Source: Alishewanella metallidurans (GTDB lineage Bacteria; Pseudomonadota; Gammaproteobacteria; Enterobacterales; Alteromonadaceae). Taken from it: a stretch of DNA of 64,000 nucleotides. The stretch covers positions 69,365-133,364 of the forward strand of contig NZ_JALAHQ010000006.1 of assembly GCF_036983985.1 (NCBI RefSeq), written 5' to 3'. The notes under the pieces are model-generated. The model had not been told where the DNA came from. It saw only the letters and a list, made by a program, of their open reading frames with translations, and ran no database searches. Position numbers and translations under genes: made by a program. Shown here in pieces: positions 1 through 9,283 of the stretch (its first letter is position 1; every line of letters starts with the position of its first letter).

Positions 1-997
1 AATCAGGACGTAATCGCGCATAAGGGCCAACCGAACAATTGCTACCAACCGTTGACTGTTCAATCATTGAATTGGGCTTAACCTCGGTGTTGTCACCAAT
101 AGTGCAGTCTTTTAAAATACAGTTAGCACCAACAGTAACGCCCTTACCCAACACAACCTTGCCTTCGAAAACAACGTTAACGTCAATCATCACGTCATTA
201 CCTACGGTAACACTGCCGCGAACGTCTATGCGCGCTGGGTCACGTAAATTAGCGCCTGCTAGCATTAATTCATTGGCTTTACGTTGCTGGTAAGCACGCT
301 CTAACGCGGCTAATTGCACGCGATTATTCGCTCCTTCCACTTCCATCGCGTCACTGGGATGCGCCGTAGCTATATCAACGCCTTCGCTGTGTGCCATAGC
401 GATAATATCAGTTAAGTAATACTCGCCTTGAGCGTTACTATTAGATAATCGGCCAAGCCAGTTTTTCAGCTGCTTACCTGGCAGTGCCATAATGCCGCTA
501 TTAACTTCGTTTATTTTTAATTGCTCTGGTGTCGCATCTTTTTGTTCAATAATGCCCACCACTTTACCGTTTTCACGCACGATGCGACCATAACCGGTTG
601 GGTTAGCTAACTTTACCGTTAAAATGGCTACGCCATTGGCAGGCTTGGCATTTAACAATTGCTTTAACGTTTCAAGCTCAGTTAAGGGTACATCGCCATA
701 TAACACTAAAACAGTATCGTTATCGGCAATATTACCTGCCGCTTGCGCTACGGCATGACCAGTACCTAATTGCTCGGCTTGTAATACCCAATGCAGTGGT
801 TGCTCACCTAAGCTAGATTTTAATGCGTCAGCGCCATAGCCGTATACCAACTGAGGCTTTTCTGCGCCAAGTGCGCGGGCGGTATCAATAACGTGCTGCA
901 CCATTGGCCGCTCAGCCACTTTGTGTAATACCTTGGGTAGGTCTGATTTCATCCGTGTGCCTTTACCAGCGGCCAGGATCACTACATTTAACGCCAT
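1..997 (-). CDS. glmU: GlmU, bifunctional UDP-GlcNAc pyrophosphorylase / GlcN-1-P acetyltransferase (C-terminus cut by window edge)
   Basis: The reading frame from ATG at 997 stays open to base 1, giving about 332 of the usual ~455 residues. It makes UDP-N-acetylglucosamine for peptidoglycan and LPS in the cytoplasm. The N-terminus carries the nucleotidyltransferase signature LAAGKGTRM (residues 8-16), followed by GDVPL and the NSGIM region of the uridyltransferase domain. From about residue 250 hexapeptide repeats of the left-handed beta-helix acetyltransferase domain begin. Only the end of the helix is missing, because the window stops. In E. coli glmU also lies next to atpC, so the position supports the call. 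Here an orphan gene separates the two. Confidence 0.95.
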   Translation of the reverse strand, partial: MALNVVILAAGKGTRMKSDLPKVLHKVAERPMVQHVIDTARALGAEKPQLVYGYGADALKSSLGEQPLHWVLQAEQLGTGHAVAQAAGNIADNDTVLVLYGDVPLTELETLKQLLNAKPANGVAILTVKLANPTGYGRIVRENGKVVGIIEQKDATPEQLKINEVNSGIMALPGKQLKNWLGRLSNSNAQGEYYLTDIIAMAHSEGVDIATAHPSDAMEVEGANNRVQLAALERAYQQRKANELMLAGANLRDPARIDVRGSVTVGNDVMIDVNVVFEGKVVLGKGVTVGANCILKDCTIGDNTEVKPNSMIEQSTVGSNCSVGPYARLRPD

Positions 998-1350
998 AAC
1001 AGAATCCCTGTAATTAATATGCGAGTATTTTAAATGATATTGACTTAGTGTACAGCGCTAGGGTGAAGTTTTGCTGAATAGGCCATTTTATAATGATACG
1101 TAATAAGGCTATCCAAACAACCTAGACGACTAAAGCACTCTACTTGCGTAGCCTAGATTGATACTTATACAGCAGTTGACTCAATGGCTGTGCTATTAAA
1201 CTTTAAGTCCAGACTTGCCAATGCCGAGTATTTTTTGAAATACACTCACCAAACCAGAACTTAAAATTAAATTACAATTCAAAAAAAACAATGGCAATAT
1301 AAATTACACAGAAATTTAACGATATATAAGCATTAAAAGTAAGGGTCCGC
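998..1350. other. Intergenic region between glmU and the orphan gene
   Basis: About 350 bases without a gene. It must contain the leftward glmU promoter and the rightward promoter of the orphan at 1351, since the two genes diverge. The right half (about 1230-1340) is very AT-rich. A Shine-Dalgarno-like AAGGG at 1341-1345 sits six bases before the ATG at 1351. I see no tRNA, repeat or convincing terminator here. Confidence 0.5.
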
Positions 1351-1998
1351 ATGAAATTTCTATCTTTTTGTTTTTTGGTTATTTCAAATATCTGCTTAGC
1401 TTCAGATCCCATAAACTTGGATAATATTAATAGTTCTTTTTCATCCGATGGTTGCATTCAAAGAGCAACAAGTGACGACATTACTGGAGTATCAAATGAA
1501 TTAAAGCGAACTTTGGTATCAAATCGGTACTGCATTCAAAAGAATAATTATTCAACACAAATAGCATTAAAAAATCTGCCTGATGCTCAAACAATTTTAG
1601 GTATTTTAAAACGCTATAAAAACGAATACGCCTTACTTAAAACAGATGAGCAAAAAGTTGTATTTGCAGATGCTTTTTTAACAGCCGCTAGCTATCAATA
1701 TCCTATCAGTTACGAAAATATCGAACGCGCTAAACCAATGACAATTATATTTAAGAGAACAACCAAAGGCGGGTCAATAACAGGTCACGCCCTATCCCTA
1801 TTTCAACAAGATAATTTTGACAAAGATAGAGAAAAAGCTTTTATAGCCCTTACTTCTGATTCATCTATCAAAAAAATTGGACACTACGATATTTTAAAAC
1901 GTATACAATACATACTTAACGGTGAACAGAATAAGTTTACTGAGCAAGTAGGGCAATATAACCGAATATTTAAACAAACCTCTCTTAAATCAGTTTAG
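1351..1998 (+). CDS. Hypothetical secreted protein, AT-rich orphan
   Basis: I do not recognise this 215-residue protein. It starts with a clear Sec signal peptide: a lysine at 2, a hydrophobic stretch to about residue 16, and a likely cleavage after the LA of CLASD near residue 17. The mature part has two cysteines (near 35 and 61), is rich in Lys, Asn and Ile, and shows no motif I can name. An AAGGG ribosome site at 1341 supports the ATG. Its low GC content and ATA/AGA codons differ from the flanking atp and glmU genes, and it sits in the usually tight atpC-glmU gap. Recent acquisition is therefore likely. The periplasmic location is predicted, and the function is unknown. Confidence 0.7.
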   Translation: MKFLSFCFLVISNICLASDPINLDNINSSFSSDGCIQRATSDDITGVSNELKRTLVSNRYCIQKNNYSTQIALKNLPDAQTILGILKRYKNEYALLKTDEQKVVFADAFLTAASYQYPISYENIERAKPMTIIFKRTTKGGSITGHALSLFQQDNFDKDREKAFIALTSDSSIKKIGHYDILKRIQYILNGEQNKFTEQVGQYNRIFKQTSLKSV

Positions 1999-2180
1999 AA
2001 TTAGCCTATTACCTTCTGAAATTAGCATCTTGCAATAATATTTTAGTCATTATGTAACAGTCGTTATTACTGTCGTCAAATATGAATATTTTTTTAAAGC
2101 TGCTTGGGCGTAACAATAAGCGCCTTGCTTCATTATTGGGAATTGGCATCCTACTACGTTATATGATTGTTATCGGAATA

Positions 2181-2207
2181 AAAAAGCCACCTTGCGGTGG
2201 CTTTTTT
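2181..2207 (-). terminator. Rho-independent terminator of the atp operon (bidirectional)
   Basis: GCCACC (2186-2191), loop TTGC, GGTGGC (2196-2201), with an A-run on the left and six T on the right. It can therefore terminate leftward transcripts from atpC and also rightward ones from the orphan gene. Confidence 0.9.
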
Positions 2208-2222
2208 AATCATAACGTAAAC

Positions 2223-2642
2223 TTATTTTTTGCCGCGCAGTTGCCTAATAACGCGCAATTGCGCAATAGCTTCTGCTAATTGACCAGCAGCTTCAGCATA
2301 GTTGAAGTCTGCTCCGGCATTTTGCATGGCTTCTTCAGCACGTTTTTGTGCATCTAAAGCGGCTTGTTCATCTAAGTCTTCGCCGCGTACCGCGACATCA
2401 GCTAATACTGTAATGCTATCCGGCTGCACTTCTAAGATACCGCCAGCAACATACATTACATGTTCTTCGCCGAACTGTTTAACGATACGGACCATGCCAG
2501 GTTTCAGGGTGGTCAGTAACGGGGCGTGGAAAGGTAAAATACCTAACTCGCCCTCACTGCCTGTGACCTGCACGGATTCGACAAGGCCAGAAAAAATCTT
2601 TTCTTCGGCACTTACTACATCCAGTTGCACTGTCATCGCCAT
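2223..2642 (-). CDS. atpC: ATP synthase F1 epsilon subunit
   Basis: A 139-residue protein, the normal length for epsilon. This subunit forms part of the central stalk and couples c-ring rotation to the catalytic F1 head, and its C-terminal helices can inhibit ATPase activity. The N-terminal beta-sandwich shows the family pattern (VQLDVVSAEEKIFSG near residues 5-19, then EGELGILPFHAPLLT near 30-44). The C-terminal third is a helical, alanine-rich hairpin. It is the last gene of the nine-gene atp operon, 22 bases after atpD, and is followed by the terminator at 2181-2207. Confidence 0.97.
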   Translation of the reverse strand: MAMTVQLDVVSAEEKIFSGLVESVQVTGSEGELGILPFHAPLLTTLKPGMVRIVKQFGEEHVMYVAGGILEVQPDSITVLADVAVRGEDLDEQAALDAQKRAEEAMQNAGADFNYAEAAGQLAEAIAQLRVIRQLRGKK

Positions 2643-2664
2643 CTCGCTCTCCTAAAGCCTGAAC

Positions 2665-4050
2665 TTACAGTTTCTTCGCTTTTTCGATCGCTTCGTCGAT
2701 TGAACCAACCATGTAAAACGCTTGCTCTGGCATATGGTCGAACTCGCCTTCCAAAATACCTTTAAAGCCACGGATAGTTTCTTTCAGCGGAACATACTTA
2801 CCCGGTGAACCGGTAAATACTTCAGCTACGAAGAACGGCTGCGATAAGAAACGCTGAATTTTACGCGCACGGTATACTGTGGTGCGGTCTTCATCAGATA
2901 ATTCGTCCATACCTAGGATAGCAATAATGTCTTTCAGCTCTTTATAACGCTGTAAAACAGACTGCACGCCGCGGGCAACTTCATAGTGCTCTTTGCCGAT
3001 AACCTGCGGATCTAACTGGCGTGAGGTAGAGTCCAGTGGGTCAATCGCTGGGTAAATACCCAAAGATGCAATGTTACGGCTTAATACTACCGTAGCATCT
3101 AAGTGCGAGAACGTGGTTGCTGGTGATGGGTCAGTTAAGTCATCTGCAGGCACGTAAACGGCCTGAATTGACGTAATAGAACCCGTTTTAGTAGAGGTGA
3201 TACGCTCTTGTAACGCACCCATCTCTTCAGCTAACGTTGGCTGATAACCTACAGCTGACGGCATACGACCTAATAATGCAGATACTTCAGTACCAGCTAG
3301 GGTATAACGATAGATGTTATCAACGAAAAACAGTACGTCACGGCCTTCATCACGGAACTTTTCTGCCATTGTTAAGCCGGTTAACGCTACGCGTAAACGG
3401 TTACCTGGTGGCTCGTTCATCTGACCATAAACTAACGATACTTTATCTAGTACGTTAGAGTCTTTCATCTCGTGATAGAAATCGTTACCTTCACGGGTAC
3501 GCTCACCTACACCGGCGAATACAGAATAGCCGCTGTGCTCGATAGCGATATTACGGATAAGCTCCATCATGTTTACGGTTTTACCAACACCGGCACCACC
3601 GAATAAACCTACCTTACCACCTTTAGCGAACGGACAAACAAGGTCGATAACCTTAATACCCGTTTCTAATAACGCGTTGGAGGCAGCTTGGTCTTCGTAG
3701 CTTGGCGCTGCACGGTGAATAGGCATACGCTCTTCTTCACCAATTGGGCCCGCTTCGTCGATTGGCTCACCCAATACGTTCATAATACGACCCAGAGTGG
3801 CTTTACCTACTGGAACGTGAATTGCTTTACCGGTATTTGCCACAGCTGCGCCGCGACGTAAACCGTCTGTTGTACCTAATGCGATAGTACGAACCGTACC
3901 GCCACCTAACTGCTGCTGCACTTCCAGCACTAAACCAGTTAGATCACCGTCAGTCACGTTTAACGCATCATAGATACCAGGTACCGCGTTTTGTGGAAAA
4001 TCGATATCCACAACGGCGCCAATGATTTGGACGACCTTACCTTGACTCAT
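2665..4050 (-). CDS. atpD: ATP synthase F1 beta subunit (catalytic)
   Basis: The 461-residue catalytic subunit of the F1 hexamer. The P-loop GGAGVGKT is at 151-158, the catalytic glutamate region GERTREGND at 182-190, and the ATPase signature PAIDPLDSTS at 334-343. The length equals that of E. coli (460). Together with AtpA it forms the alternating nucleotide sites that make ATP at the inner membrane. It lies between atpG and atpC in the standard order. Nothing is unusual. Confidence 0.98.
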   Translation of the reverse strand: MSQGKVVQIIGAVVDIDFPQNAVPGIYDALNVTDGDLTGLVLEVQQQLGGGTVRTIALGTTDGLRRGAAVANTGKAIHVPVGKATLGRIMNVLGEPIDEAGPIGEEERMPIHRAAPSYEDQAASNALLETGIKVIDLVCPFAKGGKVGLFGGAGVGKTVNMMELIRNIAIEHSGYSVFAGVGERTREGNDFYHEMKDSNVLDKVSLVYGQMNEPPGNRLRVALTGLTMAEKFRDEGRDVLFFVDNIYRYTLAGTEVSALLGRMPSAVGYQPTLAEEMGALQERITSTKTGSITSIQAVYVPADDLTDPSPATTFSHLDATVVLSRNIASLGIYPAIDPLDSTSRQLDPQVIGKEHYEVARGVQSVLQRYKELKDIIAILGMDELSDEDRTTVYRARKIQRFLSQPFFVAEVFTGSPGKYVPLKETIRGFKGILEGEFDHMPEQAFYMVGSIDEAIEKAKKL

Positions 4051-4083
4051 GATGTTTCCTCAAATTTCTCAAAACTGTTTACC

Positions 4084-4947
4084 TTAGCCTACAGCTGCCG
4101 CACCGGCGACAATCTCGCTAAGCTCCTGGGTAATCGCGGCCTGACGTGCTTTGTTATATACAAGCTTCAGGTCGTCCATCAGGTTACCGGCGTTATCGGT
4201 TGCAGCTTTCATTGCTACCATGCGCGCAGCGTGTTCACTGGCAGAATTCTCTACCACACCCTGATAAACTTGCGATTCGACGAAACGGTCTAGCAACATA
4301 TCGATGATAGGTTGTGGATCCGGCTCGTACAGGTAATCCCAGTTATGCTCTCTTTTAGCGATGTCTGCTTTTGGCAAAGGTAAGAGTTGATCGATCACTG
4401 GCTCTTGCTTCATGGTATTAACAAACTTGTTATACACCAAGAATAAGCGATCAATTCGGCCTTCGTTAAATGCATCTAGCATTACTCTTACCGAACCAAG
4501 CACATCAGCCAAACGTGGTACGTCACCTGAACCCGCCTGTTGCGCAACTACCTTGCCACCAAAACGCTTAAAAAACGCTGTTGCTTTATTGCCAATAACA
4601 GCAAATTGCGCATCAACGCCTTTATCTTTCCAGCTTTTCAGATCAAGGACAACTTTCTTAAACTCGTTGGTATTCAGGCCACCGCAAAGACCACGATCAG
4701 ACGATATGACAATATAGCCAACCTTTTTTACATCACGGTCCGTTAAATACGGATGGCGATATTCAAGGCTGCCATTGGCAACGTTACCAATCACTTTGCG
4801 CATACCTTCAGCGTATGGGCGTGTTGCAGCTACACGGTCTTGCGCTTTGCGCATTTTGCTAACCGCAACTTTTTCCATAGCACTGGTGATCTTGCGAGTA
4901 TTATTAATACTCCCGATCTTACTTTTTATCTCTTTACCACCGGCCAT
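4084..4947 (-). CDS. atpG: ATP synthase F1 gamma subunit
   Basis: The 287-residue rotor shaft of F1. The N-terminus GGKEIKSKIGSI and the conserved helix NTRKITSAMEKVAVSKM (about 17-33) form one strand of the central coiled coil. The C-terminal helix, ending near ITQELSEIVAGAAAV, forms the other strand. The SDRGLCGGLN motif (about 84-93) is typical of the family. The length matches E. coli (287). It lies between atpA and atpD. Confidence 0.98.
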   Translation of the reverse strand: MAGGKEIKSKIGSINNTRKITSAMEKVAVSKMRKAQDRVAATRPYAEGMRKVIGNVANGSLEYRHPYLTDRDVKKVGYIVISSDRGLCGGLNTNEFKKVVLDLKSWKDKGVDAQFAVIGNKATAFFKRFGGKVVAQQAGSGDVPRLADVLGSVRVMLDAFNEGRIDRLFLVYNKFVNTMKQEPVIDQLLPLPKADIAKREHNWDYLYEPDPQPIIDMLLDRFVESQVYQGVVENSASEHAARMVAMKAATDNAGNLMDDLKLVYNKARQAAITQELSEIVAGAAAVG

Positions 4948-5000
4948 GTCTGTATCTCCGTTTCATTCAACGAATGGGGTGGCTAAGCCACCCGCATTGC

Positions 5001-6542
5001 TTACCAGCTCTGCGTAGCCTTGAATTTATCAATAGCGGCTTTAAACGTAGATTCGATTTGGTCGTTGTAGTTACCGGTTTTGTCGATATCAGCCATCAGC
5101 TCGGTGTGCTCAGCTCTCATAAAGGCAATTAAACCTGCTTCAAAATCTAAGATTTTGGCAACTTCGATGTCTTTCATAAAGCCTTTTTCGATAGCGAAAA
5201 TAGACACACCCATATCGGCAACAGACATTGGGCTGTACTGTAACTGTTTCATCAGCTCAGTAACCTTTTGACCGTGCTCTAACTGAGCGCGTGTTGCTTC
5301 GTCTAAGTCAGAAGCAAACTGCGCAAACGCGGCCAGCTCTGAATATTGGGCTAATGCCAGACGAATACCGCCACCCAGCTTTTTGATAATTTTGGTTTGT
5401 GCTGCACCACCAACACGCGATACTGAAATACCGGCGTTTACCGCAGGACGAATACCGGCGTTAAATAAGTCAGTTTCTAAGAAGATCTGACCATCGGTAA
5501 TCGAAATTACGTTAGTAGGTACGAATGCAGAAACGTCACCGGCTTGTGTTTCAATAATTGGTAATGCGGTTAATGAACCGGTTTTACCTTTTACTTCGCC
5601 TTTGGTGTATTTTTCTACGTAATCAGCATTTACGCGTGATGCACGTTCTAATAGACGCGAGTGTAAATAGAATACGTCACCTGGGTAAGCTTCACGGCCT
5701 GGTGGACGACGTAATAGCAATGATATTTGACGGTAAGCAACAGCTTGCTTAGACAAATCATCATAAACAATTAACGCATCTTCACCGCGGTCACGGAAGT
5801 ATTCGCCCATAGTACAACCTGAATATGGTGCTAAGAACTGCAGTGCCGCAGCTTCAGAAGCTGATGCTACAACCACAATAGTGTGCGCTAACGCACCGTG
5901 TTCTTCTAGCTTACGTACTACGTTAGCAATAGTAGAGGCTTTTTGGCCTACAGCAACGTAAACGCACTTAACGCCAGTACCTTTTTGGTTGATGATGGCA
6001 TCAATAGCTAAGGCGGTTTTACCGGTTTGACGGTCACCGATTAACAATTCACGCTGACCACGACCGATTGGGATCATGGCATCAACAGACTTGTAGCCTG
6101 TTTGCATAGGTTGATCAACTGACTGACGTTCGATAACGCCCGGAGCAATTTTTTCTACCGGTTCAAAACCTGCAGCTTCAATTGGTCCTTTACCGTCAAT
6201 TGGTGCACCCAAAGTATTTACCACACGGCCTAACAGCTGTGGGCCAACCGGTACTTCTAAAATACGACCGGTACTTTTAACTTTAGTGCCTTCAGTTAAA
6301 TCGGCATACGGGCCCATAACTACGGCACCTACCGAGTTGCGCTCTAAGTTCAGCGCGATAGCATAGCGGTTACCAGGAAGCTCGATCATTTCACCTTGCA
6401 TACAATCTGCAAGACCATTGATACGAATAATACCGTCTGTTACTTGAACGATAGTACCTTCGTTACGAGCTTCACTGACCACTTCAAACTGAGCAATACG
6501 ACTTTTGATCAGTTCTGATATTTCAGTGGAATTCAGTTGCAT
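5001..6542 (-). CDS. atpA: ATP synthase F1 alpha subunit
   Basis: The 513-residue non-catalytic nucleotide-binding subunit, identical in length to E. coli AtpA. The P-loop GDRQTGKT is at 169-176, and the alpha/beta signature region PAVNAGISVSRVGGAAQ lies in the C-terminal half. The N-terminal helix (MQLNSTEISELIKSRI) is the site that contacts the delta subunit. It assembles as alpha3beta3 with AtpD and sits between atpH and atpG. Confidence 0.98.
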   Translation of the reverse strand: MQLNSTEISELIKSRIAQFEVVSEARNEGTIVQVTDGIIRINGLADCMQGEMIELPGNRYAIALNLERNSVGAVVMGPYADLTEGTKVKSTGRILEVPVGPQLLGRVVNTLGAPIDGKGPIEAAGFEPVEKIAPGVIERQSVDQPMQTGYKSVDAMIPIGRGQRELLIGDRQTGKTALAIDAIINQKGTGVKCVYVAVGQKASTIANVVRKLEEHGALAHTIVVVASASEAAALQFLAPYSGCTMGEYFRDRGEDALIVYDDLSKQAVAYRQISLLLRRPPGREAYPGDVFYLHSRLLERASRVNADYVEKYTKGEVKGKTGSLTALPIIETQAGDVSAFVPTNVISITDGQIFLETDLFNAGIRPAVNAGISVSRVGGAAQTKIIKKLGGGIRLALAQYSELAAFAQFASDLDEATRAQLEHGQKVTELMKQLQYSPMSVADMGVSIFAIEKGFMKDIEVAKILDFEAGLIAFMRAEHTELMADIDKTGNYNDQIESTFKAAIDKFKATQSW

Positions 6543-6556
6543 TCTCTGTTCCCCAA

Positions 6557-7090
6557 TTACGACTGCAGCGCAGTTGCTAAACGATCCAGCTTACCGCGGA
6601 TCGAGCCATCAATAACCATGTCACCAGCTTTGATTAGTAAACCACTAACCACTGCCGGATCTTCGCTACAGTTCAATTTAACTTTGCGTGCCAAACGTTG
6701 CGATAATGCCGCGGTTAACTTATCTTTTTGTGCACTAGTCAGCGTAGTTGCAGAAACGACAGTAACGTCTATTTCCTGTTCAAATTCCGCTTTTAGTGCA
6801 GCAAAGGTAGTTAATACTGCAGGCAACGCCAACAAGCGATGATTTTCTGCCATCACTTTTATCAAGTTTTGGCCGTGCTCATTGAGTTGCTCACCACATA
6901 CCTGAATAAACAAACCAGCCTGCTTATCAGCAGTACTATTGGCGTTTAAATACACGCCAACTTGGTCGTTATTTGCTACTTCTGCAGCAAAGGCCAACAT
7001 CTGTAACCAAGCCTCTAACGCGTTTTGCTCTACAGCAAAATCGAAAGCTGCTCTGGCATAAGGGCGAGCAATATTTGTCAAATCAGACAT
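6557..7090 (-). CDS. atpH: ATP synthase F1 delta subunit
   Basis: A 177-residue peripheral-stalk subunit that joins the b dimer to the top of alpha3beta3. The N-terminus, TNIARPYARAAFDFA (about 5-19), is the classic OSCP/delta signature. The C-terminal part contains the expected VVSATTLTSAQKDKL segment and the conserved end DGSIRGKLDRLATAL. E. coli delta also has 177 residues. It lies between atpF (9 bases upstream) and atpA (14 bases downstream). Confidence 0.97.
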   Translation of the reverse strand: MSDLTNIARPYARAAFDFAVEQNALEAWLQMLAFAAEVANNDQVGVYLNANSTADKQAGLFIQVCGEQLNEHGQNLIKVMAENHRLLALPAVLTTFAALKAEFEQEIDVTVVSATTLTSAQKDKLTAALSQRLARKVKLNCSEDPAVVSGLLIKAGDMVIDGSIRGKLDRLATALQS

Positions 7091-7099
7091 AGCTCTTCC

Positions 7100-7573
7100 T
7101 TAATTCAGTTCTTGAACCAATTTATCCAAAATGTCGCTGTGAGCAGCTTCATCAATAGAACGTTGCAGAATTCGTTCTGCGCCAGCGACTGCTAATGCAG
7201 CAACTTGTTTGCGCAGCTCTTCACGTAAACGATTACGTTCAGCGGCAACTTCTGCTGTGGCTTGCGCCAAAATAGTTTCACGTTCTGCATTGGCTTTATG
7301 CACCGCTTCATCAATCATTTTTGCTTCGCGTTTTTTCGCTTGCTCAATAATTTCTGCCGCTTGTGCTTTAGCATCTTTTAACTGATCTTTGGCTTTGTCC
7401 TGGGCTAATGCCAGGTCTTTTTCCGCACGATCAGAAGCTGCTAAACCATCAGCAATTTTTTTCTGGCGCGCTTCAATAGCATTATTCAGCGGTGGCCAGA
7501 CAAACTTCATACAGAACAGCACGAACACCGCGAATGCGATTAATTCGCCTAGCAGAGTGGCGTTTAAAGTCAC
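7100..7573 (-). CDS. atpF: ATP synthase Fo subunit b
   Basis: A 157-residue membrane-anchored stator subunit. One N-terminal transmembrane segment (about 6-26, ELIAFAVFVLFCMKFVWPPL) is followed by a long charged helix (30-130) that dimerises as a coiled coil. The start codon is GTG (7571-7573): the protein from there aligns residue by residue with the E. coli N-terminus MNLNATILG, and a GGAG sequence lies just upstream. The length matches E. coli (156). Confidence 0.97.
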   Translation of the reverse strand: MTLNATLLGELIAFAVFVLFCMKFVWPPLNNAIEARQKKIADGLAASDRAEKDLALAQDKAKDQLKDAKAQAAEIIEQAKKREAKMIDEAVHKANAERETILAQATAEVAAERNRLREELRKQVAALAVAGAERILQRSIDEAAHSDILDKLVQELN

Positions 7574-7617
7574 GACAGCTCCTCCTTAGTTAACAGTTGT
7601 TCGGATAAAGCCTTCAA

Positions 7618-7851
7618 TTACATTGCGAACAACATGTACATTGCGATACCTACACCGATCATGGCAACAGCATCGATAAGGCCCGCTAAGATGAACATTT
7701 TAACTTGTAGTGAAGGGGCTAATTCTGGTTGACGCGCACAAGCTTCTAAGAACTTACCACCCATGTTACCAAAACCTAATGCAGTACCAATTGCGCCGAA
7801 ACCGATCAACATTGCAACTGCGATTAATTTAAGACCTAATACTAGTTCCAT
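7618..7851 (-). CDS. atpE: ATP synthase Fo subunit c (proteolipid)
   Basis: A 77-residue hairpin of two transmembrane helices forming the rotor ring. The proton-carrying aspartate is Asp60 in AGLIDAVAMIG, the polar loop is ARQPEL (39-44), and the first helix carries the small-residue pattern GAIGTALGFGNMGG. The Gln and Glu ligands of sodium-type c-rings are absent, so proton coupling is expected. It lies between atpB and atpF in the standard order. Confidence 0.98.
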   Translation of the reverse strand: MELVLGLKLIAVAMLIGFGAIGTALGFGNMGGKFLEACARQPELAPSLQVKMFILAGLIDAVAMIGVGIAMYMLFAM

Positions 7852-7896
7852 TTTTTTCTCCAGAGTTTTTAAGTTAAAGTTAAAAGTTAAATAAAA

Positions 7897-8757
7897 TTAG
7901 TGGTTATCTGAGCTAGCCATGCTTAGGTAAACGATAGTCAGCATCATAAATACGAATGCTTGCAAGGTAATAACTAAGATATGGAATACCGCCCAAGGGA
8001 AGTGCAGAGGTAACTGCGCTAAACCTACCGCCCCTATTAAGATAAAGATCATTTCACCCGCATACAGGTTACCGAATAGACGTAACGCTAGTGAAAATGG
8101 CTTAGCAAATAAGGCGATAGTTTCTAATAATAAGTTAAACGGTATCAAAGCAATTTGCAGAGGTACGTTTTTAGTATTAAATGGGTGTAGGGTTAATTCT
8201 TTAATGAAACCCAACACGCCTTTAATACGAATTGAGTAGCCTATCATCAATAAAAACACGCCTAAGGCTAAACCCGCGGCTAAATTAATATCGGTAGTAG
8301 GTACAAACTTCATATAAACGTGGCCAGGCTCAACAGCCATCGCGTTTTCGCCAACAAAAGCAGCAAATGAAGGTAGGAAGTCTACTGGCACTAAGTCCAT
8401 TAAGTTCATTAAAAACACCCAGACAAAGATTGTCAGTGCCAGTGGTGCAATTAATTTGCTTTTGCCGTGATACGTATCTTTTACGTTGTCAGCAACAAAG
8501 CCCACTATCATTTCAACAAAGCACTGTAGTTTACCCGGTACACCGGTAGTGGCTTTTTTGGCTGCATTGCGGAAAACCCACAAAAACAACACACCTAAAA
8601 TAATAGAATACGCTAACGTATCGATATTCCATGTCCAGAAACCAGCCTCGGCACACGCTTTATTAAATGCAACACTGCCATCGACAGTACACATTTTTGC
8701 GTTTACAAGGTGGTGCTGAATATGACTAGAGAGGGTTAACTCTTCACCTGCAGCCAT
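7897..8757 (-). CDS. atpB: ATP synthase Fo subunit a
   Basis: A 286-residue, multi-pass membrane stator subunit that forms the proton half-channels against the c ring. The essential arginine lies in KPFSLALRLFGNLYAGE (about 218-234), and the C-terminal helix contains the conserved LQAFVFMMLTIVYLSMA. It is slightly longer than E. coli AtpB (271) because of its N-terminal and first loop regions. It lies between atpI and atpE. Confidence 0.97.
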   Translation of the reverse strand: MAAGEELTLSSHIQHHLVNAKMCTVDGSVAFNKACAEAGFWTWNIDTLAYSIILGVLFLWVFRNAAKKATTGVPGKLQCFVEMIVGFVADNVKDTYHGKSKLIAPLALTIFVWVFLMNLMDLVPVDFLPSFAAFVGENAMAVEPGHVYMKFVPTTDINLAAGLALGVFLLMIGYSIRIKGVLGFIKELTLHPFNTKNVPLQIALIPFNLLLETIALFAKPFSLALRLFGNLYAGEMIFILIGAVGLAQLPLHFPWAVFHILVITLQAFVFMMLTIVYLSMASSDNH

Positions 8758-8771
8758 GTTTCATCCCATTG

Positions 8772-9152
8772 TTAATGTTTAAAGAAAACCGGAGCGGTCC
8801 ATTGGGCTATTAGCGTGAGCATAAAACCGGTTAAAAATGCACCATGAACCAGTTGTTGCTGTGAAAATAATACGGCTAACAGCACTGCGGATATAATTAG
8901 CTTTAGTGATTGGCCCCGCATAAACGCCATCACAACGATATTTGCGTTATCTGCGGCATTAAAACGAAACGCGAAAAACGCAAACACACAATTTGGTATT
9001 ATGGCTACTAAACCCCCTTTAAAGGCCGATTTAGCCGCAGCTGCATCAGCAGCTAAAAAAAAAGTCAGTGCAATAATTCCAGCTACTACCAACTGGCACA
9101 ACACTAACTTATAAGCTGATTTACGTAGTTCAGCTAAACTTTGTTCTTTCAT
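8772..9152 (-). CDS. atpI: ATP synthase subunit I
   Basis: A 126-residue membrane protein with four predicted helices (about 16-34, 42-62, 73-90 and 98-118). AtpI is not part of the finished enzyme but helps with c-ring assembly and possibly Mg2+ supply. It is the first gene of the atp operon, 14 bases before atpB, and is usually the least conserved. Identification rests on position plus the typical AFKGGLVAIIPNCVFA segment. Confidence 0.92.
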   Translation of the reverse strand: MKEQSLAELRKSAYKLVLCQLVVAGIIALTFFLAADAAAAKSAFKGGLVAIIPNCVFAFFAFRFNAADNANIVVMAFMRGQSLKLIISAVLLAVLFSQQQLVHGAFLTGFMLTLIAQWTAPVFFKH

Positions 9153-9202
9153 TTCTTGTCCCCCTAAAAACGCCCGGGAAGGGGGTAATAAAAACTTGCG
9201 AA

Positions 9203-9230
9203 ATTATACTTACATACCTTCAATTTGCAA
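9203..9230 (-). promoter_or_regulatory. Promoter of the atp operon
   Basis: On the minus strand TTGCAA (9225-9230) and a perfect TATAAT (9203-9208) are separated by 16 bases. They lie about 50 bases upstream of the atpI start. This is a good sigma-70 promoter for the nine-gene operon. Confidence 0.75.
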
Positions 9231-9283
9231 CAAAAAGCAGTGTTAGCACTGTGATAGTACCTATTTATATCTAATTTGATGTT

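Noticed and set aside
2082..2279. A 65-codon frame running through the atp terminator into atpC
   Set aside because: It reads through a strong terminator hairpin and overlaps atpC on the other strand; no protein-like features.
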